Part shown: piece after piece, positions 1 through 8,243 of the stretch
Layout: each line of letters begins with the position of its first letter
Numbering within the stretch: the first letter of the stretch is position 1
Assembly: GCA_903881065.1 (NCBI GenBank)
Contig: CAIRRW010000291.1
Span: 1 to 26,258, forward strand
Origin: an uncultured Bacteroidota bacterium
GTDB lineage: Bacteria; Bacteroidota; Bacteroidia; 2-12-FULL-35-15
Reading direction: 5' to 3'
Length of the DNA: 26,258 nt
The notes under the pieces: generated by a model
Databases searched by the model: none
Told to the model about the DNA's origin: nothing
What the model saw: only the letters and a program-made list of their open reading frames with translations
Program-made: the position numbers and the translations under genes

Positions 1-272
1 TATACTTCTTCAATTGACTTTATTCGATAGAAATCGAAGTGATATATTTTAATTCCTTTATTAGAAATATATTCGTTTACAATGGAAAAAGTAGGGCTGG
101 AAATAGTATCGGTAACACCTAGTTCTTCGCAGATGGCTTTAATAAAAGTAGTTTTCCCTACTCCCATTCCAGCGGTAAAAGCAAATATTCTTTTGTCAGG
201 AAAAGTATTTAATAATTGCTTTGCAGCAATAGAAAGTTCCGAAAGGTTATGTATTTCTATTCTATTTTGCAC
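1..272 (-). CDS. tsaE: TsaE, tRNA threonylcarbamoyladenosine (t6A) synthesis ATPase, 5' part only
   Basis: TsaE is the P-loop ATPase that works with TsaB and TsaD to make t6A at position 37 of ANN-decoding tRNAs in the cytoplasm. The gene runs off the left edge, so about 90 N-terminal residues are present. Translating the minus strand gives a Walker A motif (GMGVGKTT) at about residues 32-39, then SPTFSIVNEY and YHFDFYR, which together are diagnostic of the family. The only usable start is GTG at 272-270, because an in-frame TAA lies directly before it. This start overlaps the last 11 bases of porX, so translational coupling is likely. The pairing of porX with tsaE is common in Bacteroidota. 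The identification is firm; only the C-terminal half is unseen. Confidence 0.9.
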   Translation of the reverse strand, partial: MQNRIEIHNLSELSIAAKQLLNTFPDKRIFAFTAGMGVGKTTFIKAICEELGVTDTISSPTFSIVNEYISNKGIKIYHFDFYRIKSIEEV

Positions 273-1815
273 TTAGTGTAATAAAAGGGATTATCATTTC
301 TTCCAGAGAAACTCCGCCATGTTGAAACGTGTTTCGATAATAAGTTACATAATAATTGAAATTATTCGGATACGCGAAAAACCGATCTTCTTTTACAAAT
401 ACATAAGCAGAACTGATGTTTTGTTTAGGTAAAAAAGCATCTGAGGGATTTTTAATCTCAAATACTTCACGTTTCTCATAATTCATGCTTTTGCCTTGTT
501 TGTAGCGCAAATTGGTCGTAAGATTTTTATCGCCTACTACTTTGGAAGGTTCAGTAACTTTAATTGTTCCGTGATCGGTTGTAATAATCATCTTGCATTT
601 TTTGGCAGCAATTTGTTTGATGATATCAAGCAAAGGCGAATTTTCAAACCAAGATAAAGTGATGGAACGGTAAGCCTTTTCATCATCAGCCAACTCGCGA
701 ATTACTTCCATTTCGGTGCGAGCATGTGATAGCATATCAACAAAGTTATATACAATCACATTCAATTTATTCTGCATCAGGTTACTCATATTTTCAGCTA
801 ACTTTTTACCTGCTGCATTATTAGTAATCTTATTATAGCTCATCTTCACATTTTTTCCCAATCGCTTTAGCTGATCAGCAAGGAACTCTTCCTCGTGCAT
901 ATTCTTCCCTCCCTCATCTTCATCATTCAACCACAAACCGGGAAAACGTTTTTCAATTTCAGAAGGCATCAGTCCTGCGAAAAATGCATTACGAGCATAT
1001 TGTGTGGCTGTAGGTAAAATGCTGTTGTATAAATCTTCGTCATCCACTTTAAAATATTCGGCAACTATCGGTTGTATGATTTTCCATTGATCATAACGCA
1101 AATTATCTATCAACACAACAAACGTAGTTTCTTCTTTATCTAGCATTGGTGCTACTTTCGCTTTAAATACAGTATGAGAAAACAAAGGAGGGTTTTGAGT
1201 TTTACCATTCAGCCAACCTATATAATTATTTTCAATAAACTTACCAAACAGTTTATTGGCTTCGGATTTCTGCATCTTCAATATTTCCATCATGCTTTCG
1301 TCCTTGCTGTTATCCAGTTCAAGCTCCCAATACACCAGCTTTTTATATACTTCCGACCATTCTTTCCAACTCAGTCTATCGCCCATCGTCATTCCTATCT
1401 GACGAAATTCCTGTTGATAATTAGATGTTGTTTTCTCAGAAATCAGTCGTTTGTTATCCAATGTTTTTTTGAGAGATAATAATATCTGATTAGGATTAAC
1501 AGGCTTTATAAGGTAGTCGGAGATTTTAGAACCTATTGCATCTTCCATTAAGTGTTCCTCTTCACTTTTAGTTATCATTATCACTGGCAAGTCGGAATGC
1601 TTTGCTTTCAAACGGCTCAAGGTTTCCAGACCGGAAAGACCAGGCATGTTTTCATCCAATAACACAACAGCAAAACTATTCTTCTCTACTAACTCCAGCG
1701 CTTCATCGCCGCTAGTTGCTGTAAATACATCGTATCCCTTATCTTTTAAAAATAGTAAATGAGGTTTCAATAAATCCATCTCATCATCAGCCCATAAAAT
1801 TTGAATTCGTTCCAT
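262..1815 (-). CDS. porX: PorX, T9SS response regulator with PglZ phosphatase-like domain
   Basis: PorX is the cytoplasmic response regulator that, with the sensor PorY, controls type IX secretion genes in Bacteroidota. The 517 residues start with a CheY-like receiver: acidic pair Asp10/Asp11, phospho-acceptor Asp54 in LLDENMPG, Thr82 and Lys104-Pro105. A linker leads to an alkaline-phosphatase-superfamily PglZ domain from about residue 200, where the metal-site residues are visible: Asp237 (LIDNLRYDQW), Thr269/Thr271 (ILPTATQYARN), Asp360 and His364 (FVDMLSHAR), and Asp414-His415 (TTDHGT). Published work on PorX proteins reports phosphodiesterase activity for this domain. The length is as expected. 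The gene is divergent from the HD-domain gene and overlaps tsaE. Two T9SS cargo genes in the window (18153-19403 and 23103-24794) fit the presence of this regulator. No porY is seen here. Confidence 0.95.
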   Translation of the reverse strand: MERIQILWADDEMDLLKPHLLFLKDKGYDVFTATSGDEALELVEKNSFAVVLLDENMPGLSGLETLSRLKAKHSDLPVIMITKSEEEHLMEDAIGSKISDYLIKPVNPNQILLSLKKTLDNKRLISEKTTSNYQQEFRQIGMTMGDRLSWKEWSEVYKKLVYWELELDNSKDESMMEILKMQKSEANKLFGKFIENNYIGWLNGKTQNPPLFSHTVFKAKVAPMLDKEETTFVVLIDNLRYDQWKIIQPIVAEYFKVDDEDLYNSILPTATQYARNAFFAGLMPSEIEKRFPGLWLNDEDEGGKNMHEEEFLADQLKRLGKNVKMSYNKITNNAAGKKLAENMSNLMQNKLNVIVYNFVDMLSHARTEMEVIRELADDEKAYRSITLSWFENSPLLDIIKQIAAKKCKMIITTDHGTIKVTEPSKVVGDKNLTTNLRYKQGKSMNYEKREVFEIKNPSDAFLPKQNISSAYVFVKEDRFFAYPNNFNYYVTYYRNTFQHGGVSLEEMIIPFITLSAK

Positions 1816-1905
1816 ACATGTAGTTATTTTAGGTTATAAAAGTAATACATATATAACTTGCGAAGGGATATATTATTGTTTTGCCTTAGTTAAAAAAAGA
1901 TAAAT

Positions 1906-1913
1906 TATCTTTG
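1906..1913 (+). promoter_or_regulatory. Bacteroidota -7 promoter element TATCTTTG for the HD-domain gene
   Basis: TATCTTTG matches the Bacteroidota sigma-A -7 consensus TAnnTTTG. A TTTG at 1880-1883 lies 22 bases upstream and can act as the -33 element. The G is only six bases before the ATG at 1920, so the transcript would start at or almost at the start codon, giving a leaderless or nearly leaderless mRNA. Confidence 0.6.
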
Positions 1914-1919
1914 TCCGCA

Positions 1920-3149
1920 ATGAATTCATTCCCTAACAAGTTAAAAATATTCAACGATCCTATTTATGGTTTCGTTTCCATACCCTACGAAATAATTTAC
2001 GACCTTATAGACCATCCTTACTTTCAACGTTTGCGAAGGATAAAACAATTGGGATTAACTAATCTTGTATATCCTGGAGCGCTGCATACCCGCTTCCATC
2101 ATGCTATGGGAGCAATGCATTTAATGACTGAAGCAATTGAAGTGTTGCGGGCAAAAGGAAATGAGATAACTGATGAAGAGGCGAAGGGTGTAACGATTGC
2201 AATTCTTTTACATGATATAGGACATGGTCCTTTTTCGCATGCACTCGAACATAGTATTGTAAATCATATTACCCATGAAGATATTTCCGAACTCTTCATG
2301 AATAGGCTTAATGAAGAGTTTAAAGGCGAACTGTCATTAGCAATTAGGATTTTTAATAATAAATATGAGAAGAAGTTTCTACATCAGTTAGTCTCCAGCC
2401 AATTGGATATGGATCGTTTGGATTATCTCAAGCGGGATAGTTTCTTTACAGGTGTTTCCGAAGGTGTTGTCAGTTCAGATAGGATAATAAAAATGCTGAA
2501 TGTCAAAAATGATGAATTAGCGGTAGAAGCGAAGGGTATTTATTCCATTGAGAAATTTATAATTGCCCGCAGATTGATGTATTGGCAGGTATATTTACAC
2601 AAGACAGTGATAAGTGCCGAGAGTTTATTAGTTAACATTTTAAAACGTGCAAAAGAACTTGCCGAGAAGCAGGAAGAACTATTTTGCACCCCTGCTTTGA
2701 AAGTGTTCCTCTATAATAAATTCAGTAAAAATGATTTTAAAACAAAGCCTGAACTGCTTGATTCATTTGCTCATCTAGATGATTACGATATTATGGCTTC
2801 TGTAAAAGTATGGGCTTCGCATGAGGATAAAGTGCTTTCAATGCTTTGCACTAAATTACTCAATAGGGATTTATTTAAAATTGAATTGCAAAATCTGCCT
2901 TTTAAAGAAACAGATATAAAATCGGTTAAAGAAAAGGTAAAAAAACAAAACAAGTTAAAAGATAATGAAGTCGACTACTTTGTGTTTACAGGAAACATTC
3001 AGAATGATGCCTATAATGAGAACAAAATCAGAATAAATATTTTATCTAAAGATGGCAAAGTAATGGATATTACTGATGCTTCGGACCAGTTAAATATAAA
3101 AGTACTTGCAAAAACTATAAAAAAATATTATTTATGTTATCCTAAATAA
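1920..3149 (+). CDS. HD-domain phosphohydrolase (dGTPase/YdhJ-like)
   Basis: This 409-residue cytoplasmic protein belongs to the HD superfamily of metal-dependent phosphohydrolases, close to dGTPase-like proteins. The metal-binding motif is visible as RFHHAMG (His60/His61), the central HD pair in LLHDIGHGPFSH (His98-Asp99, His102), and a later Asp in QLDMDRLDYLKRD (about residue 165). The substrate cannot be told from sequence; nucleotides are likely for the family. I chose the ATG at 1920 rather than the in-frame TTG at 1911 because the TTG lies inside the -7 promoter element. In Bacteroidota this gene commonly sits just upstream of the lipid A genes, as it does here (115 bases before lpxC/fabZ). 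In many relatives lpxD lies between them, but it is absent here. Confidence 0.88.
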   Translation: MNSFPNKLKIFNDPIYGFVSIPYEIIYDLIDHPYFQRLRRIKQLGLTNLVYPGALHTRFHHAMGAMHLMTEAIEVLRAKGNEITDEEAKGVTIAILLHDIGHGPFSHALEHSIVNHITHEDISELFMNRLNEEFKGELSLAIRIFNNKYEKKFLHQLVSSQLDMDRLDYLKRDSFFTGVSEGVVSSDRIIKMLNVKNDELAVEAKGIYSIEKFIIARRLMYWQVYLHKTVISAESLLVNILKRAKELAEKQEELFCTPALKVFLYNKFSKNDFKTKPELLDSFAHLDDYDIMASVKVWASHEDKVLSMLCTKLLNRDLFKIELQNLPFKETDIKSVKEKVKKQNKLKDNEVDYFVFTGNIQNDAYNENKIRINILSKDGKVMDITDASDQLNIKVLAKTIKKYYLCYPK

Positions 3150-3215
3150 AGGTTTCTTAACATTTATTATGGCAAATAAAATTGGGGCTAAATCCTAAGA
3201 AGTGATTAATTTGCA

Positions 3216-3223
3216 TAAATTTG
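3216..3223 (+). promoter_or_regulatory. Probable -7 element TAAATTTG upstream of lpxC/fabZ
   Basis: TAAATTTG fits TAnnTTTG and lies about 40 bases before the ATG at 3264. No good -33 TTTG at the usual 19-21 base spacing was seen, so the call rests on the -7 match and position alone. Confidence 0.4.
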
Positions 3224-3263
3224 AAAACTTATAAATAATCAATTTCAAAGAGCAAAAGAGAAA

Positions 3264-4682
3264 ATGACTGTTAAACAACAAACAATAAAAAATCCAGTAT
3301 CTATATCTGGTGTAGGGTTACACACTGGGAAGCAGGTTAATTTGACTTTTGTCCCAGCACCGGAAAATCATGGATACAAATTTCAACGTGTTGATTTGCC
3401 TGATAATCCTATAATTGATGCTGATGTAGATAATGTAGTGGATACTTCGAGAGGAACCACTTTGGAACAAAATGGAGCACGTGTGCATACTACTGAACAT
3501 GTTCTTGCGGCTTTAGTCGGGATGGAAATTGATAACGTTTTGATTCAGCTTGATGGACCTGAAATGCCAATTATGGATGGTAGTTCAATGCCCTTTATAA
3601 AAGTTCTTCAAAATGCAGAGATAGTTGAGCAAGATGCTGAACGCATCTATTTTGAACTTACAGAAAATCTAACTTACGAGGATCCAATTAAGAATGTAGA
3701 AATGCTTGCCGTACCTCAGGAATCTTTCAGATTAACTGTTATGGTAGATTATAATTCGGATGTATTGGGAACACAACATGCGCATATTTATAATGTGGGT
3801 GAGTTTAAAACAGAGATTGCAATGTGTCGCACATTTGTTTTTCTTCATGAACTTGAGGCATTGCTTGCTCATAATTTAATTAAAGGTGGAGACCTAAACA
3901 ATGCGATCGTATTGGTTGATAAGGAAATTTCCAAAGAGCAAATCGCTCACCTTCAGAAAGTATTTCATCGCGAAGATGTGGAAATTAAGGGGAAAGGGGT
4001 ATTGAATAATACTACTCTTCATTACTTTAATGAACCGGCAAGACATAAATTGCTGGACATTGTTGGAGATTTAGCATTGGTTGGTACACCTTTAAAGATG
4101 CACGTTTTGGCAGCCCGACCAGGACATGCAGGTAATGTTGCTTTTGCAAAAAAGATAAAGGAATTAATTAAATCAAAGAAAAAGGAGACACCTACTTTTG
4201 ATTTAAATAAGCCTGCAGTACTAAATATAATGGATATTCAGAAGCTTTTGCCTCACCGTCAGCCATTCTTATTGATTGATAAAATAATGGAACTAACTCC
4301 TACTTCAGTTATTGGAGTGAAGAATGTTACGATGAATGAGGAATTCTTTAAAGGACATTTCCCAGATAATCCTGTGATGCCAGGAGTATTGTTGGTAGAA
4401 GCAATGGCGCAATCAGGTGGAATACTCGTATTAAAAACAGTTCCAGACCCGGAAAACTACCTTACGTATTTTATGAAAATAGATGGAGTAAAGTTTCGTA
4501 GTCAAGTGATACCAGGTGATACTGTTGTGTTTGAGTTAAAATTAGTAACTCCTATCCGCAGAGGAATTTGCCACATGAAAGGCATTGCATATGTAAATAA
4601 CAAACCGGTGATGGAAGCCGAAATGATGGCACAAATTGTAAAAGTGAAAAATAATGAACCAGCTCTCGTACATACATCCTAA
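3264..4682 (+). CDS. lpxC/fabZ: Bifunctional LpxC deacetylase / FabZ dehydratase fusion
   Basis: The N-terminal half (about residues 1-305) is LpxC, the zinc deacetylase that removes acetate from UDP-3-O-acyl-N-acetylglucosamine, the committed step of lipid A synthesis. Zinc ligands are His79 (HTTEHVLAAL) and His261/Asp265 (RHKLLDIVGD), with catalytic His288 (RPGHAGN). The C-terminal part (about 315-472) is FabZ, the 3-hydroxyacyl-ACP dehydratase of fatty acid synthesis, with LLPHRQPFLLIDK, catalytic His365 (GHFPDNPVMPG) and Glu379 (LVEAMAQSGG). The fusion joins two enzymes competing for the same hydroxyacyl-ACP pool and is typical of Bacteroidota and Chlorobi. At 472 residues the length is normal. 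The end overlaps the start of lpxA by 29 bases, so the two are co-translated. Confidence 0.97.
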   Translation: MTVKQQTIKNPVSISGVGLHTGKQVNLTFVPAPENHGYKFQRVDLPDNPIIDADVDNVVDTSRGTTLEQNGARVHTTEHVLAALVGMEIDNVLIQLDGPEMPIMDGSSMPFIKVLQNAEIVEQDAERIYFELTENLTYEDPIKNVEMLAVPQESFRLTVMVDYNSDVLGTQHAHIYNVGEFKTEIAMCRTFVFLHELEALLAHNLIKGGDLNNAIVLVDKEISKEQIAHLQKVFHREDVEIKGKGVLNNTTLHYFNEPARHKLLDIVGDLALVGTPLKMHVLAARPGHAGNVAFAKKIKELIKSKKKETPTFDLNKPAVLNIMDIQKLLPHRQPFLLIDKIMELTPTSVIGVKNVTMNEEFFKGHFPDNPVMPGVLLVEAMAQSGGILVLKTVPDPENYLTYFMKIDGVKFRSQVIPGDTVVFELKLVTPIRRGICHMKGIAYVNNKPVMEAEMMAQIVKVKNNEPALVHTS

Positions 4683-5427
4683 TGCTAAGTTAGGCACAAA
4701 CGTTAAGGTAGAACCCTTTTCAACAGTATATGAAAATGTTGAAATTGGAGAAGGTACTTGGATTGGTCCTAATGTAACTATCTTTCCAGGCGCTCGAATT
4801 GGAAAGAATTGCCGCATTTTTCCTGGTGCTGTGATTGCAGCTATTCCTCAGGATTTGAAATTTAACGGTGAAGAAACTACAGTTGAAATAGGAGACAATA
4901 CTACTATTCGCGAATGCGTAACTGTAAATAGAGGAACTACCGACAAGATGAAAACAGCCATTGGCAGTAATTGTTTGTTGATGGCCTATGTACACGTGGC
5001 TCATGATTGTATCATCGGTAATAATGTGATTATTGCCAATAGCGTTAATCTTGCCGGACACGTTACAATTGAAGATTATGCCATACTGGAAGGATTAGTT
5101 GCTGTTCAACAATTTGTAACTATTGGAGCACATACATTTATTACAGGAGGTTCATTAGTACGGAAAAATGTACCTCCATTTACAAAAGCTGCTCGCGAAC
5201 CATTGCAATATATAGGAATTAACTCAATAGGATTGCGCAGACGAGGATATACCAACGAGCGTGTTCTGGAGATTGAAGATATTTATAGAACACTTTATAT
5301 AAAAGGTCATAACGTATCGAATGCCTTGGTTATAATTGAGCAGGAAGCTCCTGCTTCTGCCGAAAAGGAACAGATACTTAATTTCATTCGCGAATCGAAG
5401 GATGGAATTATGAGAGGATTGTCTTAA
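4654..5427 (+). CDS. lpxA: LpxA, UDP-N-acetylglucosamine acyltransferase
   Basis: LpxA transfers a 3-hydroxyacyl chain from ACP to UDP-GlcNAc, the first step of lipid A synthesis, in the cytoplasm. The 257 residues show left-handed beta-helix hexapeptide repeats (for example VEIGEGTWIGPNVTIFPGARIG) over about residues 5-190, then a helical C-terminal region beginning at the RRRGYTNER segment. The catalytic His is His117 in the HVAHDC motif, matching His125 of the E. coli enzyme. ATG 4654 lies inside the end of lpxC/fabZ in another frame; it gives the canonical N-terminus ending in IHPNAKLGTNV, and no alternative start in this frame is as good. The length matches the family. Confidence 0.97.
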   Translation: MNQLSYIHPNAKLGTNVKVEPFSTVYENVEIGEGTWIGPNVTIFPGARIGKNCRIFPGAVIAAIPQDLKFNGEETTVEIGDNTTIRECVTVNRGTTDKMKTAIGSNCLLMAYVHVAHDCIIGNNVIIANSVNLAGHVTIEDYAILEGLVAVQQFVTIGAHTFITGGSLVRKNVPPFTKAAREPLQYIGINSIGLRRRGYTNERVLEIEDIYRTLYIKGHNVSNALVIIEQEAPASAEKEQILNFIRESKDGIMRGLS

Positions 5428-5447
5428 TTCATTTACCTTACGTTAAC

Positions 5448-5482
5448 TTGTTGCTTTAAAAACCAAACTATAGAAGCAACAA
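5448..5482 (+). repeat. Inverted repeat between lpxA and the repeat-protein gene
   Basis: TTGTTGCTT (5448-5456) and AAGCAACAA (5474-5482) are perfect 9-bp arms around a 17-base spacer. It follows the lpxA stop by 20 bases and could be the operon terminator, but there is no T run after it, so it could equally be a transcript-stabilising hairpin or a binding site. Confidence 0.4.
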
Positions 5483-5513
5483 CAATTCAATTACAATGAA
5501 TGGTAAATTGCAA

Positions 5514-5521
5514 TACCTTTG
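5514..5521 (+). promoter_or_regulatory. -7 element TACCTTTG for the secreted repeat protein
   Basis: An exact TAnnTTTG match 16 bases before the ATG at 5538. The predicted leader is about 10 bases, A-rich and without a Shine-Dalgarno sequence. No clear -33 TTTG was found. Confidence 0.55.
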
Positions 5522-5537
5522 CAATAATAAAACGTAA

Positions 5538-6647
5538 ATGAAAAAAATACTTTACACTTTTATTTTGATTGCAATCTTCTCCAATGCAATAGCACAGGAA
5601 GGGTTGGGATATTATTATGATTATTATAATCATTTTTATGTATTTGATAATGGTAAAAATATTCAGTTGGAATCAGAGCCGGTGGATAGTATTAGAGCCG
5701 GAAATGATTACGTAGCATATGTTAGCCAGTCGGGAAACTTAAAAGTGTATTATGGTGGCGAAGTAATTACCATAGAAGAAGCAGTACCTAACGCGATGAT
5801 AGCAACAGCTAATGCTTTTGTATATAAAATGCAGCAAAGACTAATGATTTTTGAGCATGGAGAGAAAAGTCAACTTTCGTCATGGGCGCAAAATTACCTT
5901 GCAGGAGATAATATTGTTACCTGGCAGGAGGTAAGAACATTGAATATTAAAGCGTATCAGAATGGTGAAATAAAAACAATTGAATCAGGATTTTCTGTAA
6001 AAGCTATAGATACTAGTAAAACTGGAAAGAATATTTTTGCTTACAGCGATATGAATCATGAGTTTAAAATTTTCTTTAACGATGAGGTGTTCGATTCCCA
6101 ATTAAATAATATCCGAAATTTTAAGTGCGGATTTAGCACAGTTGCTTACCTTGATAGGTTTAATAATGCATTTGATGTTTTCTATGATGGGACTTTTTCT
6201 GTAATAAGCGATCGACTTCCTAAATCCTATACAGTGGCCGATAATATGGTAGTATATACAGATGTGAATGATAATTTCATGATGTATTATGCTGGAAAAA
6301 GTGTTACTCTTGAAACGTTTGTTCCATCATACCGAAAGGTGAAAGAAAACATTATTGTGTATTATGCTGAGCCGGAATTGAAGATAGTTTATGGCGGACA
6401 AATATTTAATGTAGATAAACTTTCTGCTCAACCGGGAATAATATTAGGTCCAAATTCAGCACTATATCTGGATAGCAATAATCGCCCTAAGTATTTTTAT
6501 AAAGGGAAAGTGTATGAAAATTTTCTGACAGAGCCAGTTAGAGAAATGTATTTGTACAGAGACTTGCCTTTCTTTAAATATGGAAATAATTCGGTAGGAT
6601 TTTATTATGAAGGGAAAATGTATGAATACGAAGGCAGTAAATACTGA
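5538..6647 (+). CDS. Secreted protein of about ten short beta-rich repeats, function unknown
   Basis: I do not recognise a named family. The 369 residues begin with a clear signal peptide (MKKILYTF..., likely cleaved after NAIA, residue 19). The rest is built from about ten degenerate units of roughly 33-40 residues, each holding an aromatic strand plus a turn of the form (V/I)xYYxG(K/E) followed by an acidic or hydrophobic strand. Examples are LKVYYGGEVITIEE, FKIFFNDEVF, DVFYDGTFSVI, MMYYAGKSVTLE, LKIVYGGQIFNV and KYFYKGKVYE, with VxYxD between units. This pattern suggests a beta-propeller or related closed beta fold in the periplasm or on the surface. There is no T9SS sorting domain. It has its own promoter after lpxA, which suggests an envelope role, but that is inference. 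Confidence 0.75.
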   Translation: MKKILYTFILIAIFSNAIAQEGLGYYYDYYNHFYVFDNGKNIQLESEPVDSIRAGNDYVAYVSQSGNLKVYYGGEVITIEEAVPNAMIATANAFVYKMQQRLMIFEHGEKSQLSSWAQNYLAGDNIVTWQEVRTLNIKAYQNGEIKTIESGFSVKAIDTSKTGKNIFAYSDMNHEFKIFFNDEVFDSQLNNIRNFKCGFSTVAYLDRFNNAFDVFYDGTFSVISDRLPKSYTVADNMVVYTDVNDNFMMYYAGKSVTLETFVPSYRKVKENIIVYYAEPELKIVYGGQIFNVDKLSAQPGIILGPNSALYLDSNNRPKYFYKGKVYENFLTEPVREMYLYRDLPFFKYGNNSVGFYYEGKMYEYEGSKY

Positions 6648-6791
6648 CGTAAATGATTTTTTATCATAGGATTCCCGCTGATAACAATCATATAAATAAT
6701 TGATAAAAACTGTTTTAATTCCTTACCGCATTGACATTTCTTTTATAATTTAGCACTCTCAAAAAAATAACCTTTTAAAATCTTAAATAAA

Positions 6792-7727
6792 ATGAAAGTA
6801 ACAATAGTAGGAGCAGGAAATGTAGGCGCAACATGTGCTGATGTAATATCTTTCCGTAAAATCGCTTCAGAAGTAGTATTGCTTGATATAAGAGAAAATT
6901 TTGCAGAAGGCAAAGCTCTTGATATGATGCAGACAGCAACATTAATTGGCTTCAACACTGCGGTGAGTGGAAGCACTAATGATTATGCTAAAACAGCAAA
7001 CAGTGATGTTGTAGTAATTACCAGTGGCGTACCTCGTAAACCAGGTATGACCAGAGAAGAGCTTATCGGAATTAATGCGGGAATAGTAAAAGGTGTTACT
7101 GATAACGTGTTGAAACACTCTCCAAAAGCGATCATCGTAGTGGTAAGTAATCCAATGGATACAATGACTTACCTTGCTTTGAAAGAAAGTAAACTTCCAA
7201 AAAACAGAATCATTGGTATGGGAGGAATATTAGACAGTTCTCGTTTCAAATGTTATTTATCTATGGCATTAAATGCTCCTGCAAATGATATTGAAGGAAT
7301 GGTAATTGGCGGACACGGAGATACTACAATGATTCCATTAACAAGACTTGCTTCTTATAAAGGCGTTCCTGTTGCTCAGTTTTTATCTGCTGACGGAATG
7401 AAAAAGGTAGCTGCTGATACAATGGTAGGAGGTGCTACATTAACCGGAATGCTTGGTACTTCAGCATGGTATGCACCAGGAGCTGCTGTAGCTGCTTTGG
7501 TTGACAGTATTTTAAATGATCAGAAAAAACTATTCCCTTGTTGTGTTTATCTTGATGGCGAATATGGCCAAAAAGACATCTGTCTTGGAGTACCTGTTAT
7601 CATTGGTAAAAATGGATGGGAAAAGATTGTTGATATTAAATTGAATGAGGAAGAAAAAGCAGTATTCAATAAGAGTGCTGACGCGGTAAGAAACATGAAT
7701 AACGTGCTAAGTACAATAGCAATTTAA
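6792..7727 (+). CDS. mdh: NAD-dependent malate dehydrogenase (LDH-like type)
   Basis: This enzyme interconverts malate and oxaloacetate with NAD in the TCA cycle. The 311 residues show the Rossmann glycine motif (VGAGNVGA, residues 6-13), Asp32 after beta-2 that favours NAD over NADP, substrate-binding Arg82 and Arg88 in the loop GVPRKPGMTREE, Asn120 in VVSNPMD, Asp148 and Arg151 (ILDSSRF), and catalytic His175 (IGGHGDTTMIPL). The arginine at position 82 and the neighbouring methionine fit malate rather than lactate dehydrogenase. Length and start are normal. It is a single-gene unit ending in a strong terminator. Confidence 0.96.
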   Translation: MKVTIVGAGNVGATCADVISFRKIASEVVLLDIRENFAEGKALDMMQTATLIGFNTAVSGSTNDYAKTANSDVVVITSGVPRKPGMTREELIGINAGIVKGVTDNVLKHSPKAIIVVVSNPMDTMTYLALKESKLPKNRIIGMGGILDSSRFKCYLSMALNAPANDIEGMVIGGHGDTTMIPLTRLASYKGVPVAQFLSADGMKKVAADTMVGGATLTGMLGTSAWYAPGAAVAALVDSILNDQKKLFPCCVYLDGEYGQKDICLGVPVIIGKNGWEKIVDIKLNEEEKAVFNKSADAVRNMNNVLSTIAI

Positions 7728-7749
7728 TAAATACAGATAATTACTAAGA

Positions 7750-7783
7750 GGCGTTCTTTCTATGCTGAAAGAACGCCTTTTTA
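7750..7783 (+). terminator. Rho-independent terminator of mdh
   Basis: A perfect 11-bp stem, GGCGTTCTTTC (7750-7760) and GAAAGAACGCC (7767-7777), with a six-base loop is followed by TTTTT. It lies 22 bases after the mdh stop codon. Confidence 0.92.
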
Positions 7784-7799
7784 GTTTAATACATATATT

Positions 7800-8243
7800 A
7801 TGACAACAACTATCCCTTTTACTGTGATTGGTTTTAATAGAGGTACAGGCTTTCATCTTCTATTGAAGATATATGTAAATGGTAAATCCGTTAAATTGAT
7901 ATTAGATACAGGAGCTTCTTCTACAGTGTTTGATAAGGAACGAATTACTAAGTTAATTACCGTTAAGCAGGTGAATAAAAATAAAAATGCTATAAGAGGA
8001 ATTGGTAAAAAAACGATGGACTTGCATACTACTGTTTTCTCAAAGATAAAGATTGGCGATTTGATAATTAAAAATTACAAGGCTGCGATGATTGATTTAT
8101 CACATGTGAATACCGCCTATAGCAAAATAGGAGTGCCTACTATTGATGGGGTGCTTGGTAATGATATTCTGTATAATTATGGTGCTGTGATTAATTATAA
8201 GAAGGGAACACTGAAGCTGACTGAAAAAAAGACTAAGAAATAA
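7800..8243 (+). CDS. Small retropepsin-like aspartyl protease
   Basis: This 147-residue protein has a single aspartyl protease lobe. The catalytic motif is LILDTGASSTVFD, with Asp36-Thr37-Gly38. The second conserved segment, VLGNDILYNYGAVINYKKGTLKL near residues 118-140, is the usual C-terminal part of such domains. One-lobe proteases act as homodimers like retroviral proteases, and bacterial members of this group are poorly characterised. There is no signal peptide, so it is probably cytoplasmic, unlike the many exported relatives. It starts 17 bases after the mdh terminator. Its stop overlaps the convergent DCC gene by 11 bases, with no terminator between the two. Confidence 0.85.
   Translation: MTTTIPFTVIGFNRGTGFHLLLKIYVNGKSVKLILDTGASSTVFDKERITKLITVKQVNKNKNAIRGIGKKTMDLHTTVFSKIKIGDLIIKNYKAAMIDLSHVNTAYSKIGVPTIDGVLGNDILYNYGAVINYKKGTLKLTEKKTKK

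Noticed and set aside
82..276. Plus-strand frame of 64 residues at the left edge
   Set aside because: It is antisense to tsaE, which has a clear Walker A motif on the minus strand.
1174..1479. Plus-strand frame of 101 residues
   Set aside because: It is antisense to porX, whose coding sequence is certain.
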